A stretch of 64,000 bases of DNA from Streptomyces odontomachi (GTDB lineage: Bacteria; Actinomycetota; Actinomycetes; Streptomycetales; Streptomycetaceae): assembly GCF_024435355.1 (NCBI RefSeq), contig NZ_JAMJWG010000004.1, forward strand, positions 124,001-188,000, given 5' to 3'. The position numbers were made by a program, and so were the translations under genes. Every line of letters starts with the position of its first letter. Position 1 is the stretch's first letter. This document shows, piece after piece, positions 50,013 to 59,483 of the stretch. Under the pieces are notes generated by a model. The model did not search any database. It saw only the letters and a program-made list of their open reading frames with translations, and was not told the origin of the DNA.

Positions 50013-52436
50013 GTGAGCGGAACGCCCGAAGGACCGGCCCCACCGGCAGACGGCACCCCTCGGGCCGTCACGGAGCGTTGCTCCCGGGACGCCCAAGGCG
50101 GTACGGGTGCGCCCGGCGAGCCCGGGTCCCGGGGCGGGCGCTCAGGCGGGGGTGCGGAGCCGAGCGAGGGCTCCGACGCGCGCGACGGGGAGCCCCACAG
50201 TACGAACGCGCCCCACCCGTACGGCCCCCCGGGCGACGCCTATCTTCACGGCGCTCGCCCCGAACGGTCGGAGTACCCGGGCAACGAAGGCGACCGGGCC
50301 CCGCTGGACCGGGCGAGCGCCCAGGTGGACCGTGCGAGCGCTCCGTCCGGCCCCGCGGGACCGGCCGTGGCCCCGCCGCCCGCGGACCCGCCCACCGCAC
50401 ACCCGGGTCCGGCACACCGGCCTGCGGGCAACCAGCCCTCCGCGGCCCGCCCCTCCCCCGACCGCACCGGGGCGACCGGTCCCCGTTCCGGTGCGTCATG
50501 CGCGCACTGGGCCGCGTTCGCCGCCGCGCCCGTCGCGCTGGCCGTCGTCGACGGCGCCGGTCTGGTGGCCACCGCGAACTCCGCGTTCACCGACCTGTTC
50601 GGCACGGGTGGCGGTGCACCGGTCGGGCGGCCGGCCGCCGATCTGGTGGACCTGACCTCCGACAGCCGGATCTGGCATGCCTATCGGGAGGTGCTCCGCG
50701 GCCGGTCGGGCCGGCTGCGCTGCACCCGCCGGCTCAAACACCCCGACGGCCACTCGCTGTGGGCGCAGATCACCATCGCCCCCCTGACCGGCCGCCAGGA
50801 CAGCGGCAAGGACAGCGGCGACGACCCGGCGCGGAAACCCGCAAAGGGTCCCGAAGGAACCGCCGGCAGCGCGGCGCCCGCGGCACTGCTGTCCGTCTCG
50901 GACATCACCGCACGCCGCGAGTTGCAGGCCCGGCTGCGCCACCTGGAGATGCACGACCCGGTGACCCGGCTGCCCAACCGGACGCTGTTCTTCGAGCGCC
51001 TCACAGCCGCCCTGGAGGCCGGCTCGTACGACGCGTACGAACCCCCCGCCCCCCACGCCCCCGGCACATCACCCGCACCGACCTCCCGGCCTGCCCCGGC
51101 CTGCGGCCAGCGCCCGTCTCCCTCGTCTCCTCCGTTCCACCCTCTCTTCAACGCCTGCGGACGCCACCGTGAGGCCGGCACGGGGCGGGTCGGCCTCTGC
51201 GTCCTCGGTCTCGACGGGTTCAAGGCCGTCAACGACACCCTCGGCCACCGCATCGGTGACCTGCTGCTGGCGGCCGTGGCCGACCGGCTGACGCACTGCG
51301 CGGAGCAGGCGGGCCTCGGCCGGGCCGCGACGACGCCGCTCGTGGCCCGGCTCGGCGGCGACGAGTTCGCGCTGCTCGTGGAGGACTCCACCGGTACGGA
51401 GCAGGTCGCCGACCTCGCCGAGTCGGTGCTGCGCAGCCTCCAGAAGCCCTTCGACCTGTCCGGTCAGCGGCTCTCCGTCTCCGCCTCGATCGGCGTGGTG
51501 GAACGGCGCGCCGCCGGCACCACCGCCACCGCCCTCATGCAGGCCGCGGACACCACGCTGTACTACGCGAAGGCCGACGGAAAGGGCCGGTGGACGCTCT
51601 TCGACCCGGAGCGCAACGCGCACCGCATGACCCGGCAGGCGCTGTCGTCGACGCTGCGGCCGGCGGTGGAGCGGGGCGAGTTCATGCTGGAGTACCAGCC
51701 GCTGGTACGTCTCGAGGACGGCGGGCTCCGCGGGGTGGAGGCGCTGGTGCGCTGGCAGCACCCGCAGTTCGGCACCCTGACGCCGAATCGCTTCATCGGT
51801 CTGGCCGAGGAGGACGGCTCGATCGTGCAGCTCGGCCGCTGGATCCTGCAGACCGCCTGCCGGCAGGCCCGGCAGTGGCAGATCGACCATCCCGACGTGC
51901 CGCCGGTCTACGTGAGCGTGAACGTCGCCGTGCGCCAGGTGTGGGACTCCGACCTGGTCGCCGACGTCGCCGAGATCCTCGCCGAGACCGGTCTCGCGCC
52001 GCGGCTCCTCCAGCTGGAGCTCACCGAGTCCGCCGTGATGGGCTCGGCGGGCCGTCCGCTCCAGGCCCTCCAGGCCCTCAGCGACATGGGCGTGCGGATC
52101 GCCATCGACGACTTCGGCACCGGGTACTCCAACCTGGCGTACCTCAGCCGCCTGCCGGTGTCGGTGCTCAAGCTGGACGGCTCCTTCGTGCGCGGTTTCC
52201 GGTTCGACGACGAGGCCCACCCGAACCCCGCCGACGAGGTGATCGTCGAGGCACTGGTACAGCTGGCCCACCGGCTGGGGCTCACCGTCACCGCGGAGTG
52301 CGTGGAGACGTCCGGCCAGGCGGACCGGCTACGGCGGATCGGATGCGACACGGCACAGGGCTGGCTCTACTCGCGCGCGGTACGGGCAGAGCGCATCCCC
52401 GAACTCCTGGTGACCGGAGCGTGCCCGCGAGCGTGA
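50013..52436 (+). CDS. cdgA: PAS-GGDEF-EAL cyclic di-GMP enzyme (CdgA-like)
   Basis: The protein has 807 residues. An N-terminal stretch of about 165 Pro/Gly-rich disordered residues is followed by a PAS domain at about 165-310 (VALAVVDGAGLVATANSAF, SVSDITARRELQARLRHLE). The GGDEF domain has intact G448-G-D-E-F452, and the EAL domain has E576-A-L578 and DDFGTGYSNLAYL. It has no membrane segments, so it may both make and degrade cyclic di-GMP. The symbol is inferred from family, the BldD box and position relative to the ceb locus; RmdA-like proteins share this layout. GTG 50013 follows GGGAG. Confidence 0.78.
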   Translation: MSGTPEGPAPPADGTPRAVTERCSRDAQGGTGAPGEPGSRGGRSGGGAEPSEGSDARDGEPHSTNAPHPYGPPGDAYLHGARPERSEYPGNEGDRAPLDRASAQVDRASAPSGPAGPAVAPPPADPPTAHPGPAHRPAGNQPSAARPSPDRTGATGPRSGASCAHWAAFAAAPVALAVVDGAGLVATANSAFTDLFGTGGGAPVGRPAADLVDLTSDSRIWHAYREVLRGRSGRLRCTRRLKHPDGHSLWAQITIAPLTGRQDSGKDSGDDPARKPAKGPEGTAGSAAPAALLSVSDITARRELQARLRHLEMHDPVTRLPNRTLFFERLTAALEAGSYDAYEPPAPHAPGTSPAPTSRPAPACGQRPSPSSPPFHPLFNACGRHREAGTGRVGLCVLGLDGFKAVNDTLGHRIGDLLLAAVADRLTHCAEQAGLGRAATTPLVARLGGDEFALLVEDSTGTEQVADLAESVLRSLQKPFDLSGQRLSVSASIGVVERRAAGTTATALMQAADTTLYYAKADGKGRWTLFDPERNAHRMTRQALSSTLRPAVERGEFMLEYQPLVRLEDGGLRGVEALVRWQHPQFGTLTPNRFIGLAEEDGSIVQLGRWILQTACRQARQWQIDHPDVPPVYVSVNVAVRQVWDSDLVADVAEILAETGLAPRLLQLELTESAVMGSAGRPLQALQALSDMGVRIAIDDFGTGYSNLAYLSRLPVSVLKLDGSFVRGFRFDDEAHPNPADEVIVEALVQLAHRLGLTVTAECVETSGQADRLRRIGCDTAQGWLYSRAVRAERIPELLVTGACPRA

Positions 52437-52445
52437 CCCGCCCGA

Positions 52446-52540
52446 GCACCACCCCAGCCGGCCCGCACCACGACAGCCCGCCGGCACCACGACAGCCGGC
52501 CCGCACCACTACAGCCGGGCCGCACCACTACAGCCCGTCC
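52446..52540 (+). repeat. 19-bp tandem array after cdgA
   Basis: Units beginning GCACCAC and continuing xACAGCC start at 52446, 52465, 52484, 52503 and 52522, exactly every 19 bases, with the first unit the most diverged. It begins ten bases past the cdgA stop. Confidence 0.75.
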
Positions 52541-52598
52541 GGCGTTTGAGGACGAGGCCGTCAAGGCCGACAGGGGGGTCTGGGGGCACAGCCCCCAG
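52533..52598 (+). repeat. GTCCGGCG...GGGGGC intergenic repeat, copy B
   Basis: The same element as 19991-20057: GCCCGTCCGGCGTTTGAGGA, the GACGAGGCCGTCAAGGCC block, and a TGGGGGC-ACA-GCCCCCA hairpin. It lies between convergent genes and probably serves as a terminator. Confidence 0.75.
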
Positions 52599-52599
52599 A

Positions 52600-53763
52600 T
52601 CAGCGCCCCGGAACGCCGGCACCCGCCCACATCCCGTACGCATCGGCAATCAACTCATACGACCGCAGCCGCGCAGCGTTCCCATGCGCGTTAGCAGTGA
52701 TCATCAACTCATCGGCCCCGGTACGCTTCTGCAGGTCGTCCAGCCCGGTACGAACCTCGTCAGGCGTACCGTGCACCACGTTGGCGTTCCACCCGTCGAT
52801 GAACTCCCGCTCCATCGGGCTGAAGCTGTACGCCTCGGCCTCCTCAGGGGTCGGCACGAGACCGGGCCGCCCCGTACGCAGCCGCACCATGCCGAGCGCC
52901 GCGGCCAGCACCTGGCGACGGGCCTCACGCGCATCGTCGGCGGCGAGCGCGGAGACCCCGATCAGCGCGTACGGGGCGGCGAGCACGCGGGAGGGCCGGA
53001 ACGACTCGCGGTACAGGTCGAGCGCGGGGACGGTGTTGCGCGCCGAGAAGTGGTGCGCGAAGGCGAACGGCAGCCCGAGCGCCCCGGCGAGCTGCGCGCT
53101 GAAGCCGGACGAGCCGAGCAGCCAGACCGGCGGCCGGGCCGGCGACTGCACCCCGCCGGGCGCGCTGGCCTGTACGGGGCCGGGGACGGCGTGGATGCGG
53201 GCGTACGGGTGCCCGTCGGGGAAGTCGTCGTCGAGGAAGCGGATCAGCTCGGCGAGCTGCTGCGGGAAGTCGTCGGCGCCCTCGTTCAAGCGATCGGTGC
53301 GGCGCAGGGCGGCCGCGGTGGCGCCGTCGGTGCCGGGGGCGCGTCCCAGGCCGAGGTCGATCCGGCCGGGCGCGAGGGCCTCGAGGGTGCCGAACTGCTC
53401 GGCGATCACGAGCGGCGCGTGGTTGGGCAGCATCACCCCGCCGGAGCCGAGCCGGATCCGCTCGGTGTGGGCGGCCAGGTGGGCCAGGATCACGGCGGGC
53501 GAGGACGAGGCGACGCCGGGCATCGAGTGGTGCTCGGCGACCCAGTAGCGGTGGAACCCGCGCTCCTCCGCCAGCCGGGCCAGCCGGACGCTGGTGCGCA
53601 GCGCGTCGGCCGCGGTGTTCTGCGCGCCCACGGTGGCCAGGTCAAGCACCGACAGCGGCACGGAAGCGCTGCCCCGGGCCTGGCCGGCGATCTCCTGACG
53701 CACGTCGTCCTCGTGGACGTCCTCGTGGACGTCCTCCTGGCGTACGTCGCCGCTCTCGTTCAC
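52600..53763 (-). CDS. Luciferase-like (LLM class) flavin oxidoreductase
   Basis: The protein has 387 residues. The bacterial-luciferase TIM barrel is clear: [54 protein letters not shown] and [17 protein letters not shown]. It belongs to the MsnO8-like branch using FMN or F420; the substrate is unknown. GTG 53763 has AGGAGG eight bases upstream. The first 20 or so residues contain a small internal repeat ([11 protein letters not shown]) arising from repeated GACGTCCTCGTG DNA and may be non-essential. Confidence 0.85.
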   Translation of the reverse strand: MNESGDVRQEDVHEDVHEDDVRQEIAGQARGSASVPLSVLDLATVGAQNTAADALRTSVRLARLAEERGFHRYWVAEHHSMPGVASSSPAVILAHLAAHTERIRLGSGGVMLPNHAPLVIAEQFGTLEALAPGRIDLGLGRAPGTDGATAAALRRTDRLNEGADDFPQQLAELIRFLDDDFPDGHPYARIHAVPGPVQASAPGGVQSPARPPVWLLGSSGFSAQLAGALGLPFAFAHHFSARNTVPALDLYRESFRPSRVLAAPYALIGVSALAADDAREARRQVLAAALGMVRLRTGRPGLVPTPEEAEAYSFSPMEREFIDGWNANVVHGTPDEVRTGLDDLQKRTGADELMITANAHGNAARLRSYELIADAYGMWAGAGVPGR

Positions 53764-53955
53764 CGGGGATGCCTCCTGGCTGTGCGGGTACGGTGTCTCC
53801 CCAGCGCGAACGGAGACAGGCTCCGGTTTATTCCGCCGGTCCCGTGCTGCCGGTCCTTCACCGCTCTACCCGCGCATCTCAGCGCATCTCCCCCGCCCGT
53901 CCGCGCCCGCATCACCCTGCCGAGCGGACCGCGCCGCCCGGCAGGGACGCCGGTG

Positions 53956-54693
53956 TCACTCCGTGGCCTGGACCAGGGGTTCGCGGGTGAACAGCTTCCC
54001 CAGTTGCGGGGCGTTCACCCGGCGCCCGGCGAGCCGCAGGGCCTCCCATGCGGTCACCTGGTTCGCCGTGAGCACCGGCTTGCCGAGGGTCTCCTCGAGT
54101 TCGGTCAGCCATGCCACCGTGTGCAGAGCCGTGTCCGGCATGAGGACCGCCTCCGCGTCCGGGTGGTCCCCGGCACGGCCCAGTTCGAGCACCTGCTCAC
54201 GCCCCCAGGTGCCGACCTCGGCGGCGGTGATGATGCCGCTGCCGCGGGTGCTGAGCACCTCGATGCCGCCCTCTTTCAGGAAGGCGGCGAAGAGCTTCGC
54301 GACGTCTTCGGGATAGGTCGCGGCGACCGCGACCCGGCGCAGCCCGAGCTCCTGCGCCGCGTGCACGAACGCGAAGGACGTACTGGACGCCGGCAGCCCG
54401 GCGGCCCGGGCCAGCGACCTCACCTGCTCGTGCGCGCCGTCCCAGCCGTAGACGAAGCTGCCGCTGGTGCACGCCCACACGGTGGCCTCTGCGCCGGACA
54501 GCCGTAGCTCCTCCACCCCCGCGGCGAGCCGGTCGGCCGACCCCATCTCCAGCAGCGCGTCGACGCGATGCGCATCCGTGCCGATGTCGGTGTGCACGAC
54601 GGCCAGCCGGATGCCGCCGCCGAGCAGCAACTCCATACGCGGGTAGTCGTCCTCCGCCGAGTGGCCGGGATACAGGAATCCCAGTGCGGTCAC
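53956..54693 (-). CDS. Maleate isomerase / Asp-Glu racemase-like enzyme 1
   Basis: The protein has 245 residues. Two-cysteine superfamily fold: first Cys in VWACTSGSFVYGW; the second position reads LMPDTALHT, where a Cys is normally expected, so the catalytic pair is incomplete. It ends NQVTAWEALRLAG, the family signature. GTG 54693 has GGAGG six bases upstream. Its position next to a second copy, an amidase and an ehu-type transporter suggests a role in ectoine-like compound breakdown (EutA-related). The missing second Cys suggests a different reaction, such as decarboxylation. Confidence 0.75.
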   Translation of the reverse strand: MTALGFLYPGHSAEDDYPRMELLLGGGIRLAVVHTDIGTDAHRVDALLEMGSADRLAAGVEELRLSGAEATVWACTSGSFVYGWDGAHEQVRSLARAAGLPASSTSFAFVHAAQELGLRRVAVAATYPEDVAKLFAAFLKEGGIEVLSTRGSGIITAAEVGTWGREQVLELGRAGDHPDAEAVLMPDTALHTVAWLTELEETLGKPVLTANQVTAWEALRLAGRRVNAPQLGKLFTREPLVQATE

Positions 54694-54885
54694 GTCCAGC
54701 CTCCTTGCCTTGCGCGTAGTACCTCAGGCGGATCGCCTACCCCCCTCCGGCCCGCCCGACGCGCCCCACCCATGGGGCACCTGGGCGGGCGGGTGCGGGC
54801 GGGTGCCCCGGTTACCGGGGACCAGGGCGCCGGTCGCCGTCGTATCCGGCCCTCGGCGCCCGGTGCGCCCGGTGTGTCCTTCCGG

Positions 54886-55764
54886 TCAGGACCAGCCTCC
54901 CTCGGTCTCCGCGGGTGGGGGCCCGTCGGACAGCGCCCCGCTGCCCTCACCGGTCGTCTCCCCCAGCGCTTCGAGGGCCGGGGACGCACCCGCGGGTGCC
55001 GGCGGCTCCAGCTGGGGGACGCCGGGTCGGGCGCCCGGATTGAGCAGTGCCTGGTACGGGCCTACTGCACGGGTACCCAGCCGCCGCAGCGCGGCCCACA
55101 TCGTCACCTGATTCGCCGACAGCACCGGGATCTGGAGCTCGGCCTCCAGCTGCGGGATCACGTCGTAGGTCGGAAGGTTGGTGCAGCTGATGAAGAGCGC
55201 GTCGGCGTGGCCCCGCACCGCCTCGCGCGCCATGCCGACCACGTCCCGGTAGGGCACCTTCCAGATGTGCCGGGTCAGCCCCAGCATGGCCCGACCGGTG
55301 ACATGCACCCCGGCCTCGGCCAGATAGTCCTCCAGCGCCCCGGTCACCGAGTCCGTGTACGGGGTGACCAGGGCTATCTGCCGCGCCGAGAGCTCTTCGA
55401 GCGCCTCGAGCAGCGCCCCGGACGTGGTCAGGGACGGCACCTCGCCGGCCCGCAGCATCGCCTCGCACATGGCTCGCTCGCCCGCGATGCCGCCGACGAA
55501 GCTGCCCGAGGTGCAGGCGTACGCCACGACCTCCGGCTCGGCGACGCTGAGCGCCCGAACGGCCTCGCCGAGCGTCTCGTGCTCGCTGACCATCCGGGCC
55601 AGGTCGAGGCTGACCTCGACCGGCACGAACGGCGTACGGGTCAGGAACAGCGAGATCTCGTCCGGCACCCAGCGCCAGAGCTCGCGGTCAAGCGCGAAGT
55701 CAAAAGGGGCGACGACCCCCAGACCACGCTGTGGCTGGGGTCCACCCAGGAAAGAGACGTCCAT
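54886..55764 (-). CDS. Maleate isomerase / Asp-Glu racemase-like enzyme 2
   Basis: The protein has 292 residues. Both cysteines of the superfamily are present: AYACTSGSFVGG and FISCTNLPTYD, followed by SANQVTMWAALRRLG. The Pro/Gly-rich tail of about 50 residues is extra. Maleate isomerases and arylmalonate decarboxylases share this fold; EutA of ectoine catabolism belongs here too. ATG 55764 has no strong ribosome site. The gene is divergent from the dehydrogenase-amidase pair and 192 bases before its paralogue on the same strand. Confidence 0.78.
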   Translation of the reverse strand: MDVSFLGGPQPQRGLGVVAPFDFALDRELWRWVPDEISLFLTRTPFVPVEVSLDLARMVSEHETLGEAVRALSVAEPEVVAYACTSGSFVGGIAGERAMCEAMLRAGEVPSLTTSGALLEALEELSARQIALVTPYTDSVTGALEDYLAEAGVHVTGRAMLGLTRHIWKVPYRDVVGMAREAVRGHADALFISCTNLPTYDVIPQLEAELQIPVLSANQVTMWAALRRLGTRAVGPYQALLNPGARPGVPQLEPPAPAGASPALEALGETTGEGSGALSDGPPPAETEGGWS

Positions 55765-56120
55765 AGCAACTAACCCCGATTCGATCAACCAGTGGGGATG
55801 CAGTGCGTTCGGCCAAGGGCCGGGTTGACGTGCAGGGTGGAGCTGCGTGAAGGGTCGCCGGAAGGCTTGGGTGGTACACCGACGGCCGACGGGGCCTGGA
55901 AGATCACCACAAGTCCGACCGGAGAGCTCAGAGGACAGCTCCGGTGGAACGAGAAAGCCGGCACACGCCGGGACGTCGGGATGGGGAGGCGGAGCCTCGA
56001 AAAGGATCCGTGTTGACGACGGTAGGTTCGACTGCCAGCGTGGTCAATCCGCCTTTTCCAGTCGCTCCCCACTGACGATGCAATGGAAGCGGAACGCCGT
56101 TGCAGAAGGGTTTCCACCCG
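55765..56120. other. Divergent promoter region of the ehu-type catabolic genes
   Basis: A 356-base gap with no gene. On the minus strand TTGACC, 17 bases, TACCGT (near 56044-56016) forms a fair promoter for the isomerase gene. On the plus strand TTGACG occurs near 55826 and 56013 without clear -10 boxes. No palindromic operator stands out. Confidence 0.45.
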
Positions 56121-57077
56121 ATGTCCAAAGCTGATCTTCCCAGCGTCCTGGTCCTCGGCGACCAGCCTGAGCCGCGCCTCGGTGCGCTGACCGGAAGGGC
56201 CCGGGTGAGATTCGTCGACGAGACCTCACTCGCCTCACAACTTCCCAGCGCAGACGTGTTGTTGGTGTGGGACTTCACCTCCACGGCGGTGCGCGGGGCA
56301 TGGCCCGAGTCCGGTCCGCGGCCCCGTTGGGTGCACACCGTGAGCGCCGGTGTCGATCATCTTCTGGGGCCTCGGCTGGTGGCCTCGGACACCGTCGTGA
56401 CCAACGCACGCGGAATCTTCGACCAGCCCATCGCCGAGTACGTCGCCGCCCTCGTTCTGGCCATGGCGAAGGATCTGCCGAGCACATGGGCTCTTCAGGG
56501 CCGCCACGAGTGGCGACATCGGGAAACACAGCGGTTGGCTGAAAATCGCGCTTGCGTAGTGGGCTCAGGCCCTATCGGGCGGGCGATCGCCCGGACCCTC
56601 GAGGCGCTGGGGATCACGACAGCGCTGGTCGGACGCACCCGGCGGGACGGCATCCACGGCACCGAGGACCTCGATCCACTTCTTGCGTCCGCCGACTGGG
56701 TAGTGAGTGTGGCACCGCTCACCGATGCCACCCGCGGCATGTTCGATGCCCGGCGTTTCGGCCTAATGCGCCCCTCGGCGCGCTTCATCAACGTCGGCCG
56801 CGGCCAGCTGGTCGTCGAAGCGGACCTCGCCCGGGCGCTGGCGGAGCGGTGGATCGCGGGCGCCGCGCTCGACGTCTTCGAGCACGAGCCACTTCCGCCG
56901 GACAGCCCGCTGTGGGACACGCCGGGCCTGCTGATCTCCCCGCACATGAGCGGCGACACGATCGGTTGGCGCGACGATCTTGCGGCGCAGTTCGTCGCCA
57001 TGTACGACCGATGGGAGGCCGGCCAGCCGCTGCCGAACGTGGTCGACAAGGAGCGCGGGTACGTGCCCGGCGGCTGA
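56121..57077 (+). CDS. D-2-hydroxyacid dehydrogenase family protein
   Basis: The protein has 318 residues. NAD-binding GSGPIGRAIARTLEALG (149-165), catalytic R227 in FINVGRGQLV, E256 in DVFEHEPLPPDSPLWD and H275 in SPHMSGD are all present. It interconverts 2-oxo and D-2-hydroxy acids; the substrate is not predictable. ATG 56121 follows AAGGG. It is transcribed with the amidase (123-base gap), opposite to the isomerase-like genes. Confidence 0.85.
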   Translation: MSKADLPSVLVLGDQPEPRLGALTGRARVRFVDETSLASQLPSADVLLVWDFTSTAVRGAWPESGPRPRWVHTVSAGVDHLLGPRLVASDTVVTNARGIFDQPIAEYVAALVLAMAKDLPSTWALQGRHEWRHRETQRLAENRACVVGSGPIGRAIARTLEALGITTALVGRTRRDGIHGTEDLDPLLASADWVVSVAPLTDATRGMFDARRFGLMRPSARFINVGRGQLVVEADLARALAERWIAGAALDVFEHEPLPPDSPLWDTPGLLISPHMSGDTIGWRDDLAAQFVAMYDRWEAGQPLPNVVDKERGYVPGG

Positions 57078-57200
57078 CCGGGCCGCCGGAAAACCTCGGG
57101 ACCCGTCGGCACGGGAAGCGGACCCGGCGGCCCGGGAACACACCCGACACGAGGGCACACGACACATGCGCATACCGGACACACAGCACAAGGGAGAGCG

Positions 57201-58640
57201 ATGACCGAGCTCACGGATCTGACCGCGGTAGGGCTCGTCGAGGGCTACCGCACGGGCGCCTTCAGCCCCGTCGACGTGGTGGATGCGGCCTTGCGGCGGT
57301 GCGAGGAGATCCAACCGTCGGTCAACGCCTTCGTGCGCATCGACGCCGAGCAGGCACGGGAGCAGGCCCGCGGCGCGGCGGACCGCTGGGCGCGCGGCGA
57401 GCCGATGGGCCTGCTCGACGGCGTACCGGTGACGGTGAAGGACATCCTGTTGCAGCGCGGCGCGCCGACCCTGCGGGGTTCGAAGACCGTCCATCCGGAG
57501 GGCGTCTGGGACGAGGACGCGCCGTCCGTGGCCCGGCTGCGGGAACACGGCGCGGTCTTCCTGGGCAAGACCACCACGCCCGAGTTCGGCTGGAAGGGCG
57601 TCACCGACTCACCGCTGTCCGGAGTCACCCGCAACCCGTACGACACCTCGCGCACGGCGGGCGGCTCCAGCGGCGGCAGCGCGGCCGCGGTGGCGCTCGG
57701 CGCCGGCCCGCTGTCGCTGGGCACGGACGGCGGTGGCTCGGTGCGGATCCCCGCCGCCTTCTGCGGCATCTTCGCGTTGAAACCGACGTACGGGCGCGTG
57801 CCGCTGTATCCGGCGAGCGCCTTCGGCACGCTGGCGCACGTCGGCCCGATGACCCGGGACGCGGCGGACGCGGCGCTGGCGATGGACGTGATCAGCGGCC
57901 CGGATGCGCGTGACTGGTCCGGACTCGGCCCGCTGACGGAGGGCTTCCGCGCCGCTCTGACCCACGGCACGGACGGCACCGAGCTTCGGGAGCCGGGCAG
58001 CGGGGTGCGCGGCCTGCGGATCGCCTACGCCCCGACGCTCGGCGGCAAGGCCACCGTGCAGCCCGCGGTGGCGCAGGGCGTGGGGCGGGTGGTGCAGCGA
58101 CTCACCGAGCTGGGTGCGCACGTCGAGGACGCCGACCCTGGCTTCTCGGACCCGGTGGAGGCGTTCCACGTGCTGTGGTTCAGCGGCGCGGCCCGTGTCA
58201 CCCAGCCGCTCGGCCCCCGCGAGCGTGACCTGCTCGACCCGGGTCTGGCGGAGATCTGCGCGCAGGGTGCCGGGTACAGCGCCCTGGACTACCTGGCCGC
58301 CGTCGACGTCCGCATGGACCTCGGCCGCCGCATGGGCCGCTTCCACGAGACGTACGACCTGCTGCTGACCCCGGCTGTGCCGATCGCAGCCTTCGAGGCG
58401 GGTGCGGAGGCGCCGGCGAGCTCGGGTGAGGCGCGGTGGACGAGCTGGACGCCGTTCACGTACCCGTTCAACCTCACCCAGCAGCCCGCGGCCTCGATGC
58501 CGTGCGGGGTGGACGACGACGGTCTCCCGGTGGGCGTCCAGCTGGTCGGCGCGCGCCACGCGGACGCGCTGGTGCTCCGGGCGGCCCAGGCCCTCTACGA
58601 AACGGGGGCGGTGGGCATCCCGGCGCCCACGTTGGCGTAG
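57201..58640 (+). CDS. Amidase-signature hydrolase
   Basis: The protein has 479 residues. Catalytic triad of the amidase-signature family: K80 (PVTVKDIL), S156 (TAGGSSGGSAA) and nucleophile S180 (TDGGGSVRIPAA). It cleaves an amide, perhaps N-acetyl-diaminobutyrate-type intermediates if the locus handles ectoine. GGGAGAG lies immediately upstream of the ATG. It ends at a repeat plus hairpin shared with the convergent DUF3830 gene. Confidence 0.85.
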   Translation: MTELTDLTAVGLVEGYRTGAFSPVDVVDAALRRCEEIQPSVNAFVRIDAEQAREQARGAADRWARGEPMGLLDGVPVTVKDILLQRGAPTLRGSKTVHPEGVWDEDAPSVARLREHGAVFLGKTTTPEFGWKGVTDSPLSGVTRNPYDTSRTAGGSSGGSAAAVALGAGPLSLGTDGGGSVRIPAAFCGIFALKPTYGRVPLYPASAFGTLAHVGPMTRDAADAALAMDVISGPDARDWSGLGPLTEGFRAALTHGTDGTELREPGSGVRGLRIAYAPTLGGKATVQPAVAQGVGRVVQRLTELGAHVEDADPGFSDPVEAFHVLWFSGAARVTQPLGPRERDLLDPGLAEICAQGAGYSALDYLAAVDVRMDLGRRMGRFHETYDLLLTPAVPIAAFEAGAEAPASSGEARWTSWTPFTYPFNLTQQPAASMPCGVDDDGLPVGVQLVGARHADALVLRAAQALYETGAVGIPAPTLA

Positions 58641-58711
58641 CTTCCCCCGTCGGCCGTGCGGCCGAGGGACGCCCCTTCCGAGGCACCCCTCGGCCCACGG
58701 CGCAAAAAAAG

Positions 58712-58730
58712 GGGGCGCGGGGAACTGCGC
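58712..58730 (+). repeat. GGGGCGCGGGGAACTGCGC repeat, copy 3
   Basis: Identical to copies at 5419 and 6070; preceded by seven A and one extra G. It lies 71 bases after the amidase stop, consistent with a terminator-linked role. Confidence 0.7.
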
Positions 58731-58863
58731 GAGCAACCCACCACCGCCCGGTGGTCCGGACACGACAGAACCGCCCCTCCGGTCCGGTGGCGACCCGAAG
58801 GGTCGCACCGGGCACCGGGCACCGGGCACCCGGACCACGGGCACCCCGGCCGGCCGGGGTCAC

Positions 58864-58891
58864 CCTGACCCACGGGCCACCGTGGGTCAGG
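58864..58891. terminator. Bidirectional hairpin over the DUF3830 stop codon
   Basis: A perfect 12-pair stem, CCTGACCCACGG with CCGTGGGTCAGG, and a GCCA loop lies between convergent genes. The DUF3830 stop codon is inside the stem. Confidence 0.8.
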
Positions 58892-59390
58892 CCCGCTTGA
58901 AGGTCAGCGACTCCCCCAGCGCACCGGCCCGCCACAGGTCCTGACTCGCCTCGGCCATCCGGTCGAGGCCGTCGACCACCTGCCCCCAGACGATGCCGGG
59001 GATCCAGCCGAGGTCACCGTTGATGAGCAGGTTGTTGCGCTCGTAGAAGAACGCGAGGTCGATCATGGTCGCCCCGGCCTGCACGCCCGCGGCGGTGCTG
59101 CCGTAGCCGTAGGCCTGGCTACCGAGCTGCGTCCCGTTGAAGGTGAAATAGACAAGGTCACCCGGAATAGGAGTGACCGTCGGATTCTCCAGCGGCGGCT
59201 CCTGCGGGGCGAACGGGGGCAGAAGGGTGTAGATCTCGTTACGGGCGTACTTGGCGTGGTAGACGTCACCACCCAACGGGAGGGCGTCCCAGACCGCTGC
59301 GCAGGTCAGGGGGGCCCGGTCGTCGAGCAGCTTCGCCGTGCAGGTCACCCCACGCTTGGGCAGGGAGACCTCAATGAATCGTTCGCTCAT
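58887..59390 (-). CDS. DUF3830 (cyclophilin-like fold) protein
   Basis: The protein has 167 residues. The pattern matches DUF3830: IEVSLPKRGVTCTAKLLDD, CAAVWDALPLGGDVYHAKYA and GDLVYF. It is a small beta-barrel protein of unknown function, repeatedly found beside ehu-type transporters and amidases (recalled from general knowledge). ATG 59390 has AGGATGG upstream. It is divergent from ehuB. Confidence 0.75.
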   Translation of the reverse strand: MSERFIEVSLPKRGVTCTAKLLDDRAPLTCAAVWDALPLGGDVYHAKYARNEIYTLLPPFAPQEPPLENPTVTPIPGDLVYFTFNGTQLGSQAYGYGSTAAGVQAGATMIDLAFFYERNNLLINGDLGWIPGIVWGQVVDGLDRMAEASQDLWRAGALGESLTFKRA

Positions 59391-59483
59391 GAACCCATCC
59401 TGCACACCGGGTCAAGACCGCACCCGATCGTTGACCGAAAGTCGGTGGGCATACCTTGCATCGGATGGGGTAGCCGCGCGCCC

